Origin: Prochlorococcus sp. AG-409-A22
GTDB lineage: Bacteria; Cyanobacteriota; Cyanobacteriia; PCC-6307; Cyanobiaceae
Length of the DNA: 57,004 nt
Assembly: GCA_003216135.1 (NCBI GenBank)
Contig: QCJI01000006.1
Location: 1-57,004, forward strand
Direction of reading: 5' to 3'
Shown here: piece by piece, positions 1-10,910 of the stretch
How the letters are laid out: each line of letters begins with the position of its first letter
How positions within the stretch are numbered: position 1 is the first letter of the stretch
Notes under the pieces: model-generated
The model's input: the letters and a program-made list of their open reading frames with translations, nothing else
Told to the model about the DNA's origin: nothing
The model's database searches: none
Program-made: the position numbers and the translations under genes

Positions 1-1154
1 ACTAATCTACCTTCTGCTAAAAGAATAATTTTATTCCCACTTGGTAAAGTTATGTGATCTACTTGCGGCTTAATGTTTTCCCATGGATAATTCTTCAATG
101 AAGCAACATCAATTTCATTATCAAAATGTCCAATATTGCATACTATAGCCTCATTCTTCATCCTGACTAGATTTTCGTGTGTTATTACTTGAAAATTACC
201 AGTAGCAGTAACAAAAATATCTATATCTTCAACAACATCGTCTAATGTAACAACACTAAAGCCTTCCATAGATGCTTGAAGAGCACATATTGGATCAACT
301 TCCGCAACTTTTACAATTGCACCGAGTCCTCTTAATGATTGTGCAGATCCTTTCCCAACATCACCAAATCCCATTACCAAGGCAACCTTTCCAGCGATCA
401 TTACATCAGTTGCACGCTTAATACTATCAACTAGAGATTCTCTGCAACCATATAAATTATCAAATTTGCTTTTAGTAACTGAATCATTAACGTTAATAGC
501 TGGGAAAGGTAATTCATTCTGCTTTTGCAATTGATAAAGCCTTGCAACCCCTGTGGTAGTTTCTTCAGTAACACCAATAATATTACTCTTAATACGAGAG
601 TAAAAACTACTATCTTGTTGCAATTTAGACTTAATAGAATTGAATAAAGCTATTTCCTCTTCATTGCTAGGATTATCTAAAACAGATAAATCTTTTTCTG
701 CCTTACTACCAATTATCAATAAGCCTGTTGCGTCTCCTCCATCATCAAGAATCATGTTAGGAGAGTCTGAACCCCAATCTAGAATGTAATGGGTATATTG
801 CCAATACTCATCAAGGCTCTCACCTTTTTTTGCATAGACAGAAATCCCTTTCTCTGCAATAGCTGCTGCTGCATGATCTTGGGTTGAAAAAATGTTGCAT
901 GAAGCCCATTTTACTTTCGCACCTAAATCAACAAGCGTTTCTATTAAAACTGCTGTTTGAATAGTCATGTGAAGACTACCAGCTATTTTTGCACCCTTAA
1001 GTGGCTTGTCAGACAGATATTTATCTCTAAGTGCCATTAGCCCTGGCATTTCAGTTTCAGCAATTTTAATTTCTTTACGCCCGAAGTCTGATAATGAAAT
1101 ATCTGTTATTACGTAATTTGGTATGGATGTTTCAGTTGAATGAGCAATAACCAT
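1..1154 (-). CDS. ahcY: adenosylhomocysteinase (partial, C-terminus outside the window)
   Basis: The gene starts with ATG at 1154 and runs leftward off the window, so about 384 residues are visible and roughly the last 90 of a typical 470-residue protein are missing. AhcY splits S-adenosylhomocysteine into adenosine and homocysteine, which keeps SAM-dependent methylation running in the cytoplasm. Family signatures seen are the N-terminal DYVITD-like stretch (NYVITDISL), [16 protein letters not shown], the [13 protein letters not shown] segment, and the NAD-binding Rossmann loop [11 protein letters not shown] followed by [10 protein letters not shown]. The visible part is unbroken. It is divergent from tsaE, with 39 bases between the two starts. 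Confidence 0.96.
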   Translation of the reverse strand, partial: MVIAHSTETSIPNYVITDISLSDFGRKEIKIAETEMPGLMALRDKYLSDKPLKGAKIAGSLHMTIQTAVLIETLVDLGAKVKWASCNIFSTQDHAAAAIAEKGISVYAKKGESLDEYWQYTHYILDWGSDSPNMILDDGGDATGLLIIGSKAEKDLSVLDNPSNEEEIALFNSIKSKLQQDSSFYSRIKSNIIGVTEETTTGVARLYQLQKQNELPFPAINVNDSVTKSKFDNLYGCRESLVDSIKRATDVMIAGKVALVMGFGDVGKGSAQSLRGLGAIVKVAEVDPICALQASMEGFSVVTLDDVVEDIDIFVTATGNFQVITHENLVRMKNEAIVCNIGHFDNEIDVASLKNYPWENIKPQVDHITLPSGNKIILLAEGRL

Positions 1155-1193
1155 TTCTAAAAAAATTCTTATCCTTTAAACTATATATGATAG

Positions 1194-1643
1194 TTGTTTA
1201 CTTTTGTGTTTGTTGAGAATTTTACCGAGACTATAAATTTAGGGCGAAAATTTGCGCAAGGACTAAATCCTCAATCAATTGTTTTATTACAAGGTCCTAT
1301 AGGATCAGGAAAAACGTCATTTGTACAAGGGATTGCAAAAGAGTTATCTATTGCTGAGGATATTACAAGTCCTACATTTGCTTTGTCACATCATTATAAT
1401 TCCGGAAAAATTCCACTAATTCATCTCGATTTATACAGATTAGAAAATAGTTCAATGGCAAAAGAGTTTTATCTAGCCGAAGAAGAAGAAGCTAATCAGA
1501 CTAAAGCTATCTTAGTAATAGAATGGCCCGAATTAATACAACCAATAATTGATGATTTTTGGAAAATAGAAATTAGTTACGCTAAATATTCAGGAAGAAA
1601 TTATAAAATCTGGGATCCTAAGAATTCGTTAACCTTTGCATAA
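1194..1643 (+). CDS. tsaE: tRNA threonylcarbamoyladenosine biosynthesis ATPase TsaE
   Basis: TsaE is the small P-loop ATPase that works with TsaB and TsaD to make t6A37 on ANN-decoding tRNAs. The 149-residue length fits the family. The Walker A loop GPIGSGKT lies at about residues 34-41, followed by the family segment SPTFAL (a variant of SPTF) and the HLDLYRL strand. The frame is closed by TGA and TAG directly before 1194, so translation must begin at TTG 1194 or GTG 1206; no ATG is available. The last 43 bases overlap convergently with the sugar kinase gene on the other strand. Confidence 0.9.
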   Translation: MFTFVFVENFTETINLGRKFAQGLNPQSIVLLQGPIGSGKTSFVQGIAKELSIAEDITSPTFALSHHYNSGKIPLIHLDLYRLENSSMAKEFYLAEEEEANQTKAILVIEWPELIQPIIDDFWKIEISYAKYSGRNYKIWDPKNSLTFA

Positions 1644-2599
1644 TCTGGTTGTGGTTCAATTGCTCCTTCACTAAGACAAGTGAGCAATCCACAAACACTT
1701 GAAAACCTAACATAATCTTGTATTTCTATTTCATTTGAAGGATATCCAGAAGTAATTAATTTTGAAATCAATCCAGCCAAAAAGGCATCGCCAGCACCAG
1801 TCGTATCTATAATATGCGATGAATTATGCACTTCAGTATTACCTTGCAAACCATTTATAAACCATAAAATAGGATCTTTTCCATTTGTGATTATCACATC
1901 AGGTCGGTTTAAAAGGGTTTCAGATATTTCATAAGGGTTTTCATTATCAAAAAACAAAAGAGCTTCCTCTTTCGCAAGCTTTAAAATATGAGCATAGTTT
2001 AAAAAGTTCTTAATTAAATTTACTCTCTCCTTTTCCATGATTTGTGATGAAAAAGTTGAATAATTCCAAAAAACCTCTCTCCAATTCAAATCAATGATTA
2101 CCTTAACATCAAACTTTTTAGCTATGTATAGCAGAAGGTGTATAGATTCTGCTGACATCGAAGAAGATAAAACATTCGTCCCAGAAACAAAATATTTTGT
2201 TTCTTCAAATAGTTTCTCCAAACTTGTAAGATCTTCTTCAATTAAAGACTTTTTTATTGCTTCATCAGCAAACACTGCATGAGGGCTTGCATCAAAACCA
2301 GAAAAATAACGATCTCCAGAATTATCTCTATCCACCTTAACTATCCTTGTAGGCAACTTGTTATCCACTTGGAGGAAATTTATATTAACTTCTAATTTAT
2401 TAAATTGTTCAATAAATTTTTTACCAAATTCATCCCGTCCTAAACACCCAATAAATACTGAATCTATGTTTAATTTTCTCAAAGCGCAGGCTACATTCGC
2501 GGGTGCGCCTCCCAGAAAATCTGTAAATTCTTCATTTGACTTATTCCTTATTCTGTCTATTAAAGCCTCTCCCAGAGAAACGACTTTTGTTTTGTACAT
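1601..2599 (-). CDS. PfkB-family carbohydrate kinase (fructokinase-like)
   Basis: This is a ribokinase/PfkB-fold sugar kinase of about 332 residues that transfers phosphate from ATP to a sugar; fructose is the likely substrate, but this is inferred from family only. Visible signatures are the N-terminal GEALIDRI strand, the PfkB motif 1 region LGGAPANVACALRKL near residue 30, and the C-terminal motif DTTGAGDAFLAGL near residue 267, whose GAGD aspartate is the catalytic base. I chose ATG 2599 rather than the in-frame TTG at 2605. The 3' end overlaps tsaE convergently. Confidence 0.85.
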   Translation of the reverse strand: MYKTKVVSLGEALIDRIRNKSNEEFTDFLGGAPANVACALRKLNIDSVFIGCLGRDEFGKKFIEQFNKLEVNINFLQVDNKLPTRIVKVDRDNSGDRYFSGFDASPHAVFADEAIKKSLIEEDLTSLEKLFEETKYFVSGTNVLSSSMSAESIHLLLYIAKKFDVKVIIDLNWREVFWNYSTFSSQIMEKERVNLIKNFLNYAHILKLAKEEALLFFDNENPYEISETLLNRPDVIITNGKDPILWFINGLQGNTEVHNSSHIIDTTGAGDAFLAGLISKLITSGYPSNEIEIQDYVRFSSVCGLLTCLSEGAIEPQPDYAKVNEFLGSQIL

Positions 2600-2657
2600 A
2601 TACAAAAAAACTTTCTAAACTAAGAATAATGAATTAAAAACGAATATTTTTTTTTTG

Positions 2658-2672
2658 AATTAAAGTTTAATT
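2658..2672. promoter_or_regulatory. short inverted repeat between divergent kinase and hydrolase genes
   Basis: A perfect 7-base inverted repeat (AATTAAA, one-base centre, TTTAATT) lies in the gap between two divergent genes, 16 bases before the hydrolase ATG. The arms are pure A/T, so chance is a serious alternative in this genome. A similar core occurs at 40650-40669. Confidence 0.2.
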
Positions 2673-2687
2673 AATCTTTTGGTTCTC

Positions 2688-3602
2688 ATGCCTTCTAAAA
2701 CATCTGAAACTTGGAAATGGAAAAATTGGGAAATTTCATGGTCCTTATCAAAAATATCTACAAGTGAAAATGACATAAATATTTTATTAATTCATGGTTT
2801 TGGAGCATCAAAAGAACATTGGAGACATAATCAAGATTTTCTAAGTAAAAATTATAATTGCTATTCAATAGACTTGCTCGGATTCGGTCAAAGCAGTCAA
2901 CCTAATGCTCTATTAAATTACGAGTCTTACCGAGAAAATTCCATTAAATATTCATTTGACTTGTGGGGTAATCAAATAGCAGCATTTTGTTCAGAGATCA
3001 TCAAAGCTCCAGTTTATTTAATCGGAAACTCCATTGGTGGAGTTGTAGCCTTAAAAGCCGCTGAAATCATTCAAAATCAATGTAAGGGTGTCATCCTAAT
3101 TAATTGTGCACAAAGAATAATGGATGATAAACGTTTAAAAAGAAGTAATGTTTTAATGAATCTGCTACGTCCAATATTAAAAACTTTAGTAAGGCAGCGA
3201 ATAATCAGTAAAACTCTTTTTGAAAGAGCTTCTAATCCAAAAGTAATTAGAAAAATTCTACAGAAAGCTTACCCTTCTGGAAAAAATCTTGATAAAGAAT
3301 TAATTGAAATTCTTTATAGTCCTTCGCAAAGAAAAAATTCCAGCGAAGCATTTCGCGGCTTTATCAATATATTTGATGATTATCTTGCTACAGATTTTTT
3401 TAATAAAATTAATACCCCTATCCAACTAATTTGGGGGGAAAAAGATCCTTGGGAATCCTTAGATGAAGCAAAAGAATGGAGAAATAAATTTAAAAATATT
3501 AAAAGACTTGATGTAATAAAAGGTGCTGGGCATTGCCCTCATGATGAAAACCCAGAAGAGACTAATTTTTTAGTTTCTCAATTTATTCAAGAAACGAAAT
3601 AA
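2688..3602 (+). CDS. alpha/beta-fold hydrolase
   Basis: This 304-residue protein has the alpha/beta-hydrolase layout. The oxyanion-hole motif HGFGASKEHW is near residue 40, the nucleophile elbow GNSIGG (Ser as nucleophile) near 110, the acid at WGEKDPW and the catalytic His at GAGHCPHDENPEE near the C-terminus. All three triad residues are present, so it should be an active serine hydrolase. The substrate cannot be read from sequence; cyanobacterial relatives are usually annotated only to family. ATG 2688 is preferred over TTG 2679. Its 3' end overlaps the sigma factor gene by 16 bases on the opposite strand. Confidence 0.85.
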   Translation: MPSKTSETWKWKNWEISWSLSKISTSENDINILLIHGFGASKEHWRHNQDFLSKNYNCYSIDLLGFGQSSQPNALLNYESYRENSIKYSFDLWGNQIAAFCSEIIKAPVYLIGNSIGGVVALKAAEIIQNQCKGVILINCAQRIMDDKRLKRSNVLMNLLRPILKTLVRQRIISKTLFERASNPKVIRKILQKAYPSGKNLDKELIEILYSPSQRKNSSEAFRGFINIFDDYLATDFFNKINTPIQLIWGEKDPWESLDEAKEWRNKFKNIKRLDVIKGAGHCPHDENPEETNFLVSQFIQETK

Positions 3603-4589
3603 GCCTCTACATTATCGCTAAGTCTTCTTAAACCTCTCAATCCATCCCTTTCAAGATTTCTTACTCTATCTCTGCTTATTCCCAAAACACGTCCTATACC
3701 AGTAAGAGACATAGGTTCATCTCCATCCATTCCGTAACGCATTCTTAAAACTGTACATTGTAAATCAGGTAATTGATGAAGCAGTGAATGAAGATCACCT
3801 CTCATACAATCCATTTCTATTTGTTCATCAGGCAAATCTTCACCACCTGCTAACAAATCAAGTAAAACAGTATCTTCACCATCGCCAACTTTTGTTTCTA
3901 GACTTACTGGCTGTCCGGCTTTACACATCAAATCCTTTACATCTTCTTCTGGAAGTTCTACATATTTAGCAAGTTCACTGACTGTTGGTGTTCTAGAGAG
4001 ATCCTGACTCAATTCTCGTTGCCCTTTTTTTTAATTTATTTAACATTTCAGTTATATGAATTGGAAGTCTAATAGCTCTACTTTTTTCAGCAATTGCCCT
4101 AGTAATACCTTGTCTAATCCACCAATATGCATATGTTGAAAATTTATAGCCTCTAGCTGGATCAAATTTTTCGACTCCCCTAACTAGGCCTATTGTCCCC
4201 TCTTGAATCAAGTCAAGAAGTTCCATATTTCTTTTCGTATATTTTTTTGCAACACTCACTACTAGTCGTAAATTTGCTGCAACCATTCTTTCTTTTGCAC
4301 GTTGTCCAGCTCTAAATCTTTTTTTAATCTGAGATGCAGACAAATTTAATTTATTTGCTAGTTCATCAATACTGGGTTTATCTCCAGTTAATTCAATTAT
4401 CTCTAGTTCTGCTCTTTCAACTTGCATATATTCTTGAACCTGTCTTCCAAGCGTTATTTCTTGTTCGTTAGATAAAAGAGGAACTCTTCCAATGTCCCTT
4501 AAATAAGAACGTACAAGGTCCACATCGTTACTAGTTTTTAAAGTTGATATAACAGTTAATTTATTTTCACCTAGAGTTGCAGAAGACAT
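3587..4589 (-). CDS. group 2 sigma-70 family RNA polymerase sigma factor, frame interrupted
   Basis: Two adjacent reading frames together make one sigma factor. The first (ATG 4589, [11 protein letters not shown]) carries region 1.2 ([21 protein letters not shown]), region 2 with the core and -10 binding segments ([47 protein letters not shown]) and the start of region 3, then reads into an early stop. The second frame resumes exactly at the rest of region 3 ([13 protein letters not shown]) and contains region 4 with its helix-turn-helix ([19 protein letters not shown]). The two join if one A is removed from the A8 tract at 4025-4032, giving [11 protein letters not shown]. There is no long region 1.1, which points to a group 2 (alternative) sigma. 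It could be a sequencing or assembly error, a recent mutation, or expression by slippage. Confidence 0.85.
4025..4032 (-). other. A8 homopolymer at the sigma factor frameshift
   Basis: On the coding strand a run of eight A residues is followed by GGG. Reading through as written gives [12 protein letters not shown] and a stop; reading with seven A residues restores the conserved region 3. Confidence 0.85.
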
Positions 4590-4690
4590 GAAAGTTAATG
4601 AGGTTCTGTAAACAATACCATTAAGAAATGTAAAGTTAAACCAAAAAATCCACAAATTTACAAAAATGAGAATAAATACCTACTAGATCT

Positions 4691-6097
4691 TCATAAAAAA
4701 GAAGAATTCAGTAGCCATGTTGCTGTATTTAGATATATAAACACTCCTGCAATATCAGTAACTGTTGTAATAAATGGTGAAGACATTAAAGCCGGGTCTA
4801 ATTTCATACGATCAAAAAGTAATGGGAGAATAGCGCCTGCAGTTGCAGCTAAAGTTGTTATGGAAATTAAGCTTATTCCTACTGCAGCTGCTATTAAAGG
4901 ACCTTCGCCTTGCCACCATGCAAAAGGAAATACTACAAGTATCATTAAAACACCTAACAAAGCTCCTGTTATTGCTTCCTTAATTACCGCCTTAATTGCA
5001 CCTAAAGACTTTAATTTTTGCGTGCTTAAGCCTCTTATAACAACAGTCGAACTTTGCGCTCCAACATTTCCGCCAGTGCCTATCAGCAATGGGATAAAAG
5101 CAGCTAACAAAACTATTTCTTTTAAGATTTGATCATTCATTGCAATAACTTTTGTAGTCAAACCATTTGCCAAAACTAAAATTAATAACCACAAGATTCG
5201 CCTTCGAGCAATAGTAAACAAACTGCTTTGAAAATAATCGTCCTCATCACCAGGCTGAACTGCGCCTGCAGCATAAATATCTCGAGTGGCTTCTTGCTCT
5301 ATAACATCGATTAAATCATCAACAGTTACAATTCCTACAAGTCTTTTTTCTCTATCAACAACTGGGAGCGCCAAAAAGTCATATCTTTGAATTGCTCTCG
5401 CAACTTCTTCTTGATTAGTATTGGTAGAAATATTAACAACATCTTTTGTCATAACATCACCAATTGGTTTTGATGGATCAGCTGTGACAAGGTCCCTTAA
5501 AGAGAGAATACCCGTTAAGTGTCTTTCCTTATCAGTAACATATAAACTGTAAATAGTCTCTGTAAATGGAGCCCTTTTTCTAACCAAAGATAAAGCCTCC
5601 TCTGCTGTTTGCATCTCTTTTAAATCAATAAATTCTGTAGTCATTAATCGCCCTGCAGTTTCAGGCTCATATCCCAATAATTCTGCCGTCACTTTCCTTT
5701 CTCCAGGACTTAGAGCTGATAAAAATTTCCTGACAACTTTTGCAGGTAATTCATCAAAAAGTTGGACCCTATCGTCAGGCGACATTTTCTCCACAATTTC
5801 TAAGACTTCTCCTGAACGCAGTCGGTCCAATAACGTTTGCTGAACTATTGGATCTAAATATTCATATACCTCGATTGCTTCATTTTTTTTTAACAACCTA
5901 AATGCAAGGGCTTGCAAAATTAAAGGAAGACTACCTATTGCATCTGCTATATCAACAGGTTGAGAAGGCTCTAATAATAATTTTGCCTCATCATAATTTC
6001 CAGCAACAAGCAATTCTTCAAGTTTAAAAGTAATATTTACGCGATTATCTAAATCTGATGGTAAAGATGTAATTGTCTCAAGCTTATTTTGCTCCAT
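4691..6097 (-). CDS. mgtE: magnesium transporter MgtE
   Basis: MgtE is a homodimeric inner-membrane Mg2+ channel gated by cytoplasmic Mg2+. The 468-residue protein shows the full order: an N-terminal superhelical MgtE_N domain (about 35-135, with MSPDDRVQLFDELP), two CBS domains (about 140-265, with DVMTKDVVNIS and VDREKRLVGIVTVDDLID), the linking plug region, and a C-terminal membrane domain of five hydrophobic segments starting near residue 297. The pore signature PLLIGTGGNVGAQSST is intact. It has its own start, about 40 bases from the end of the fluC pair, on the same strand. Confidence 0.95.
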   Translation of the reverse strand: MEQNKLETITSLPSDLDNRVNITFKLEELLVAGNYDEAKLLLEPSQPVDIADAIGSLPLILQALAFRLLKKNEAIEVYEYLDPIVQQTLLDRLRSGEVLEIVEKMSPDDRVQLFDELPAKVVRKFLSALSPGERKVTAELLGYEPETAGRLMTTEFIDLKEMQTAEEALSLVRKRAPFTETIYSLYVTDKERHLTGILSLRDLVTADPSKPIGDVMTKDVVNISTNTNQEEVARAIQRYDFLALPVVDREKRLVGIVTVDDLIDVIEQEATRDIYAAGAVQPGDEDDYFQSSLFTIARRRILWLLILVLANGLTTKVIAMNDQILKEIVLLAAFIPLLIGTGGNVGAQSSTVVIRGLSTQKLKSLGAIKAVIKEAITGALLGVLMILVVFPFAWWQGEGPLIAAAVGISLISITTLAATAGAILPLLFDRMKLDPALMSSPFITTVTDIAGVFIYLNTATWLLNSSFL

Positions 6098-6140
6098 AAA
6101 TATAATTCATTATCTAGGTAACACAACTATTATAGAAAAA

Positions 6141-6473
6141 TTAGCTAATTTTTCTACTTATCATAAAACCAAAATACATCATTAATAAATTTGAGATAAA
6201 AATTATATTCAAATAAAGAACAATTTTTAAGACATCTTCCTGATTTATAAATCGGTACAAAAAAAATATAAACCCACTAAAAGATGTGAAGCAAGAACAA
6301 AATCCACTCAATAAAATGTGATTCAAAGATTTGCCTAGTCTTCTTGCGATTATAAAACCAAACAAAAATGAACCACATATAGAAATAATAAAATTATTAT
6401 CTACATAAAACCTTAGAAAAGTCCCAAAATAAGACGCAATAAGAAGAAATAAGAAATTTTTTACATTGATCAT
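6141..6473 (-). CDS. crcB: fluoride exporter FluC/CrcB, subunit lacking the pore Asn
   Basis: This 110-residue, very hydrophobic protein has four predicted membrane helices and FluC signatures: FGTFLRF in helix 1, GSFLFG in helix 2 and the Phe-box segment GFCSCFTSFSGF in helix 3. FluC channels export F- as antiparallel dimers. At the helix 2 position where active subunits carry Asn (VN..), this one reads ISICG, so the pore Asn is replaced by Ser. It overlaps the upstream crcB by 4 bases (ATGA), so the two are translationally coupled and probably form a heterodimer. Confidence 0.85.
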   Translation of the reverse strand: MINVKNFLFLLIASYFGTFLRFYVDNNFIISICGSFLFGFIIARRLGKSLNHILLSGFCSCFTSFSGFIFFLYRFINQEDVLKIVLYLNIIFISNLLMMYFGFMISRKIS

Positions 6474-6838
6474 ATAAAAATTTGTATAAGATAATAACCT
6501 AAGTAAAAAAATAAAAAGGATATTAATATTACCTCAATGTAATGAAAGAATAATCTTACAAATTGCTTACTTTGGAATAACACAAAAAGATCATAAATAA
6601 AAGAAGAAAATGTACTAAAACATCCTAAAAAACCAACATAAAATAATAATAATAAGTTTTGATTAATTGGATTTAAGGCCAATAAAATCCCCAAAAATAA
6701 TGATGCTAAAATATTTACTACAGAAGTATTATTAATATAAAATCCAGTTTTAATTGTAACTTTATATTTAACAAACATCCTTAAAACTAATCCAACAGTA
6801 CTTCCTAGCAAAACGTAAACTATTGACTTGAAATCCAA
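6470..6838 (-). CDS. crcB: fluoride exporter FluC/CrcB, subunit with the pore Asn
   Basis: This is the second member of the pair: 122 residues and four membrane helices. It keeps the family features better than its partner: GSTVGLVLRMF in helix 1, VNILASLFLG with the conserved Asn in helix 2, and GFLGCFSTFSSF carrying the Phe-box in helix 3. It starts 3 bases after the SH3-like gene ends and overlaps the downstream crcB by 4 bases, so gyrB, the SH3-like gene and both crcB genes look like one transcript. No fluoride riboswitch is visible; there is no room for one in the 3-base gap. Confidence 0.87.
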   Translation of the reverse strand: MDFKSIVYVLLGSTVGLVLRMFVKYKVTIKTGFYINNTSVVNILASLFLGILLALNPINQNLLLLFYVGFLGCFSTFSSFIYDLFVLFQSKQFVRLFFHYIEVILISFLFFYLGYYLIQIFI

Positions 6839-6841
6839 AAT

Positions 6842-9135
<2,294 letters not shown>

Positions 9136-9210
9136 TTAATATAAAAAATAAAACATTAAACTTTTTAAATGTTATTTTTAAAAGGTCTTTCATTAAACTT
9201 ACCATCGGTG

Positions 9211-9227
9211 TTCGAGAAAGGCTCGAA
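9211..9227. promoter_or_regulatory. GC-containing hairpin in the gyrB-miaA divergent gap
   Basis: TTCGAG and CTCGAA form a perfect 6-base stem around a 5-base loop, in the only GC-rich stretch of the 153-base gap between divergent gyrB and miaA. It could lie in either 5' leader or be an operator. No T-run follows, so it is not a terminator. Confidence 0.3.
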
Positions 9228-9288
9228 GTCTATGAAAAATTTAATCACTTTAATTATATAACTCTAAGAATTTTCCTGAAAATTTCAC

Positions 9289-10188
9289 ATGTTCTCGCCC
9301 CAACCTTTTGTGATAGTTTTAATTGGACCAACTGCAAGTGGTAAAACAGAATTAGCAATTAAAATTGCAAATTATTTTAAAACCAATATTCATAATATAG
9401 ATTCAAGACAAATTTATAGATTTATGGATATTGGAACAGCCAAACCTTCCAAGAATCAACAAAAACAAATAAAGCATTATTTAGTAGATATTGAAGAGCC
9501 TATAAATCCACTTAATGTTAAAGACTTTCAAGAAATTGCCAAAGATTCGATCAACAAAGAAATTAAACAAAACAACTTACCTTTTCTTGTTGGTGGAAGC
9601 GGTTTGTATATGAACTCAATTATAAAGGGATTTTTTGGGCCAGATGTTCCGCCACAAATTACTTTAAGAGCACAATTAGAAAAACTTGGCCAAAAAAAAT
9701 GTTGGGATATTTTACAAAGTTGTGATCCAATATCAACAAAAAAAATTAATTTTGCTGATAAAATCAGAACAATAAGAGCTTTAGAAATTTTTTATGTAAC
9801 AGGCAAACCTATGTCTGCTCAAAAGTTTCAAAATCCCCCTTCTTGGAAAATATTAGAGCTCGGCTTGGATAGAGAGGATTTAAAAGAAAGAATTTTGCAA
9901 AGAACAAAAAATATGTTTTTATTTGGAATTCTAGAAGAAACCAAAAATCTTATTAATAAATATGGATGGGATTTGCCAATTTTAGAAACCATTGGATACA
10001 AAGAAGCTAAGAATGTCTTAAAAAACGATTTAACAATAGAAAAGGCAATTGAGTTAACAACTACAAAAACAATCCAATTAGCAAAAAGACAAAAAACATG
10101 GTTCCGCAATAAGAACAATCCCATTTGGCTTAGTAACAAAAACCTGCTAAAAGATGCAATAATTAAAATAGAGTCTTTTTTAGGCTAA
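9289..10188 (+). CDS. miaA: tRNA dimethylallyltransferase
   Basis: MiaA attaches a dimethylallyl group to A37 of tRNAs reading UNN codons. The 299-residue protein carries the P-loop [11 protein letters not shown] near residue 13, the [16 protein letters not shown] segment that binds substrate, [16 protein letters not shown], and the C-terminal KRQKTWFRN motif that grips tRNA. All are family hallmarks. It starts with ATG 9289 and is divergent from gyrB. infC follows 55 bases downstream on the same strand. Confidence 0.95.
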   Translation: MFSPQPFVIVLIGPTASGKTELAIKIANYFKTNIHNIDSRQIYRFMDIGTAKPSKNQQKQIKHYLVDIEEPINPLNVKDFQEIAKDSINKEIKQNNLPFLVGGSGLYMNSIIKGFFGPDVPPQITLRAQLEKLGQKKCWDILQSCDPISTKKINFADKIRTIRALEIFYVTGKPMSAQKFQNPPSWKILELGLDREDLKERILQRTKNMFLFGILEETKNLINKYGWDLPILETIGYKEAKNVLKNDLTIEKAIELTTTKTIQLAKRQKTWFRNKNNPIWLSNKNLLKDAIIKIESFLG

Positions 10189-10243
10189 CTTTATAAAGTC
10201 ATAGATTTTGTTCTTCATCCAATCAATTAATTAACTAAACTGA

Positions 10244-10813
10244 ATGCCACCACGCCCACGCTTTGATCGCCGCGCTCCCGTTAGAGAGCTCCCAAATATT
10301 AATGAAAGAATAAAATACCCTCAATTAAGAGTTGTTGATTCAGACGGGAAACAACTAGGTGTTATCGATAGATTAAAAGCTTTAGAAATTGCTTCTCAAC
10401 GAGAACTTGATTTAGTTGTAGTAAGTGAGAAAGCAAATCCACCTGTTTGTAGGATCATGGATTATGGAAAATATAAATTTGAACAAGAAAAGAAAGCAAA
10501 AGAAGCAAGAAAAAAATCTCATCAAACAGAAGTGAAAGAAGTTAAAATGAGATATAAAATTGACAAACATGATTATGACGTACGAATTGGCCAAGCTACT
10601 AGATTTTTGAAGTCAGGAGACAAAGTAAAATGCACAGTCATTTTTAGGGGTAGAGAAATTCAGCACTCCAACCTAGCTGAAACACTTCTTTTGAAAATGG
10701 CTAATGATTTAGAGGAGCAATCAGAAGTACAACAAAAACCAAAAAGAGAAGGCAGAAATATGATTATGTTTCTCAGTCCTCGAAAAACACCTCTCATAAA
10801 AAAAGAAGAATAA
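10244..10813 (+). CDS. infC: translation initiation factor IF-3
   Basis: IF-3 binds the 30S subunit, checks the start codon and initiator tRNA, and blocks early 50S joining. The protein has 189 residues with the two-domain plan: N-domain ([39 protein letters not shown]), a Lys-rich helical linker ([21 protein letters not shown], split over the linker) and a C-domain ([20 protein letters not shown]). The N-terminal [11 protein letters not shown] extension is typical of picocyanobacteria. An ordinary ATG is used, not the AUU known from enteric infC, and rpmI-rplT are 30 kb away, so the classical infC-rpmI-rplT operon is split. Confidence 0.96.
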   Translation: MPPRPRFDRRAPVRELPNINERIKYPQLRVVDSDGKQLGVIDRLKALEIASQRELDLVVVSEKANPPVCRIMDYGKYKFEQEKKAKEARKKSHQTEVKEVKMRYKIDKHDYDVRIGQATRFLKSGDKVKCTVIFRGREIQHSNLAETLLLKMANDLEEQSEVQQKPKREGRNMIMFLSPRKTPLIKKEE

Positions 10814-10852
10814 AAGAAATCAGTTTTTCATAACTTAAATCATCTAAATCCT

Positions 10853-10909
10853 ATGACGGATGTTAAAGTGTCACCAGATAAAAAATTGAATTCATTAGGT
10901 CTTTTATAA
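10853..10909 (+). CDS. possible 18-codon upstream ORF before the GntR gene
   Basis: An ATG-started ORF of 18 codons (MTDVKVSPDKKLNSLGLL) ends in TAA one base before the GTG start of the GntR regulator and is in a different frame. A ribosome finishing here could restart at the GTG. It may be a leader peptide or only chance; no conservation can be checked from this window. Confidence 0.3.
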   Translation: MTDVKVSPDKKLNSLGLL

Positions 10910-10910
10910 A

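Noticed and set aside
4013-4655. Two separate genes for the sigma halves
   Set aside because: Neither half is a complete sigma factor and they rejoin exactly with one base removed, so a single interrupted gene is simpler.
9828-10139. 103-codon minus-strand frame inside miaA
   Set aside because: It is antisense to a fully conserved gene; such frames are frequent in AT-rich coding DNA and show no domain.
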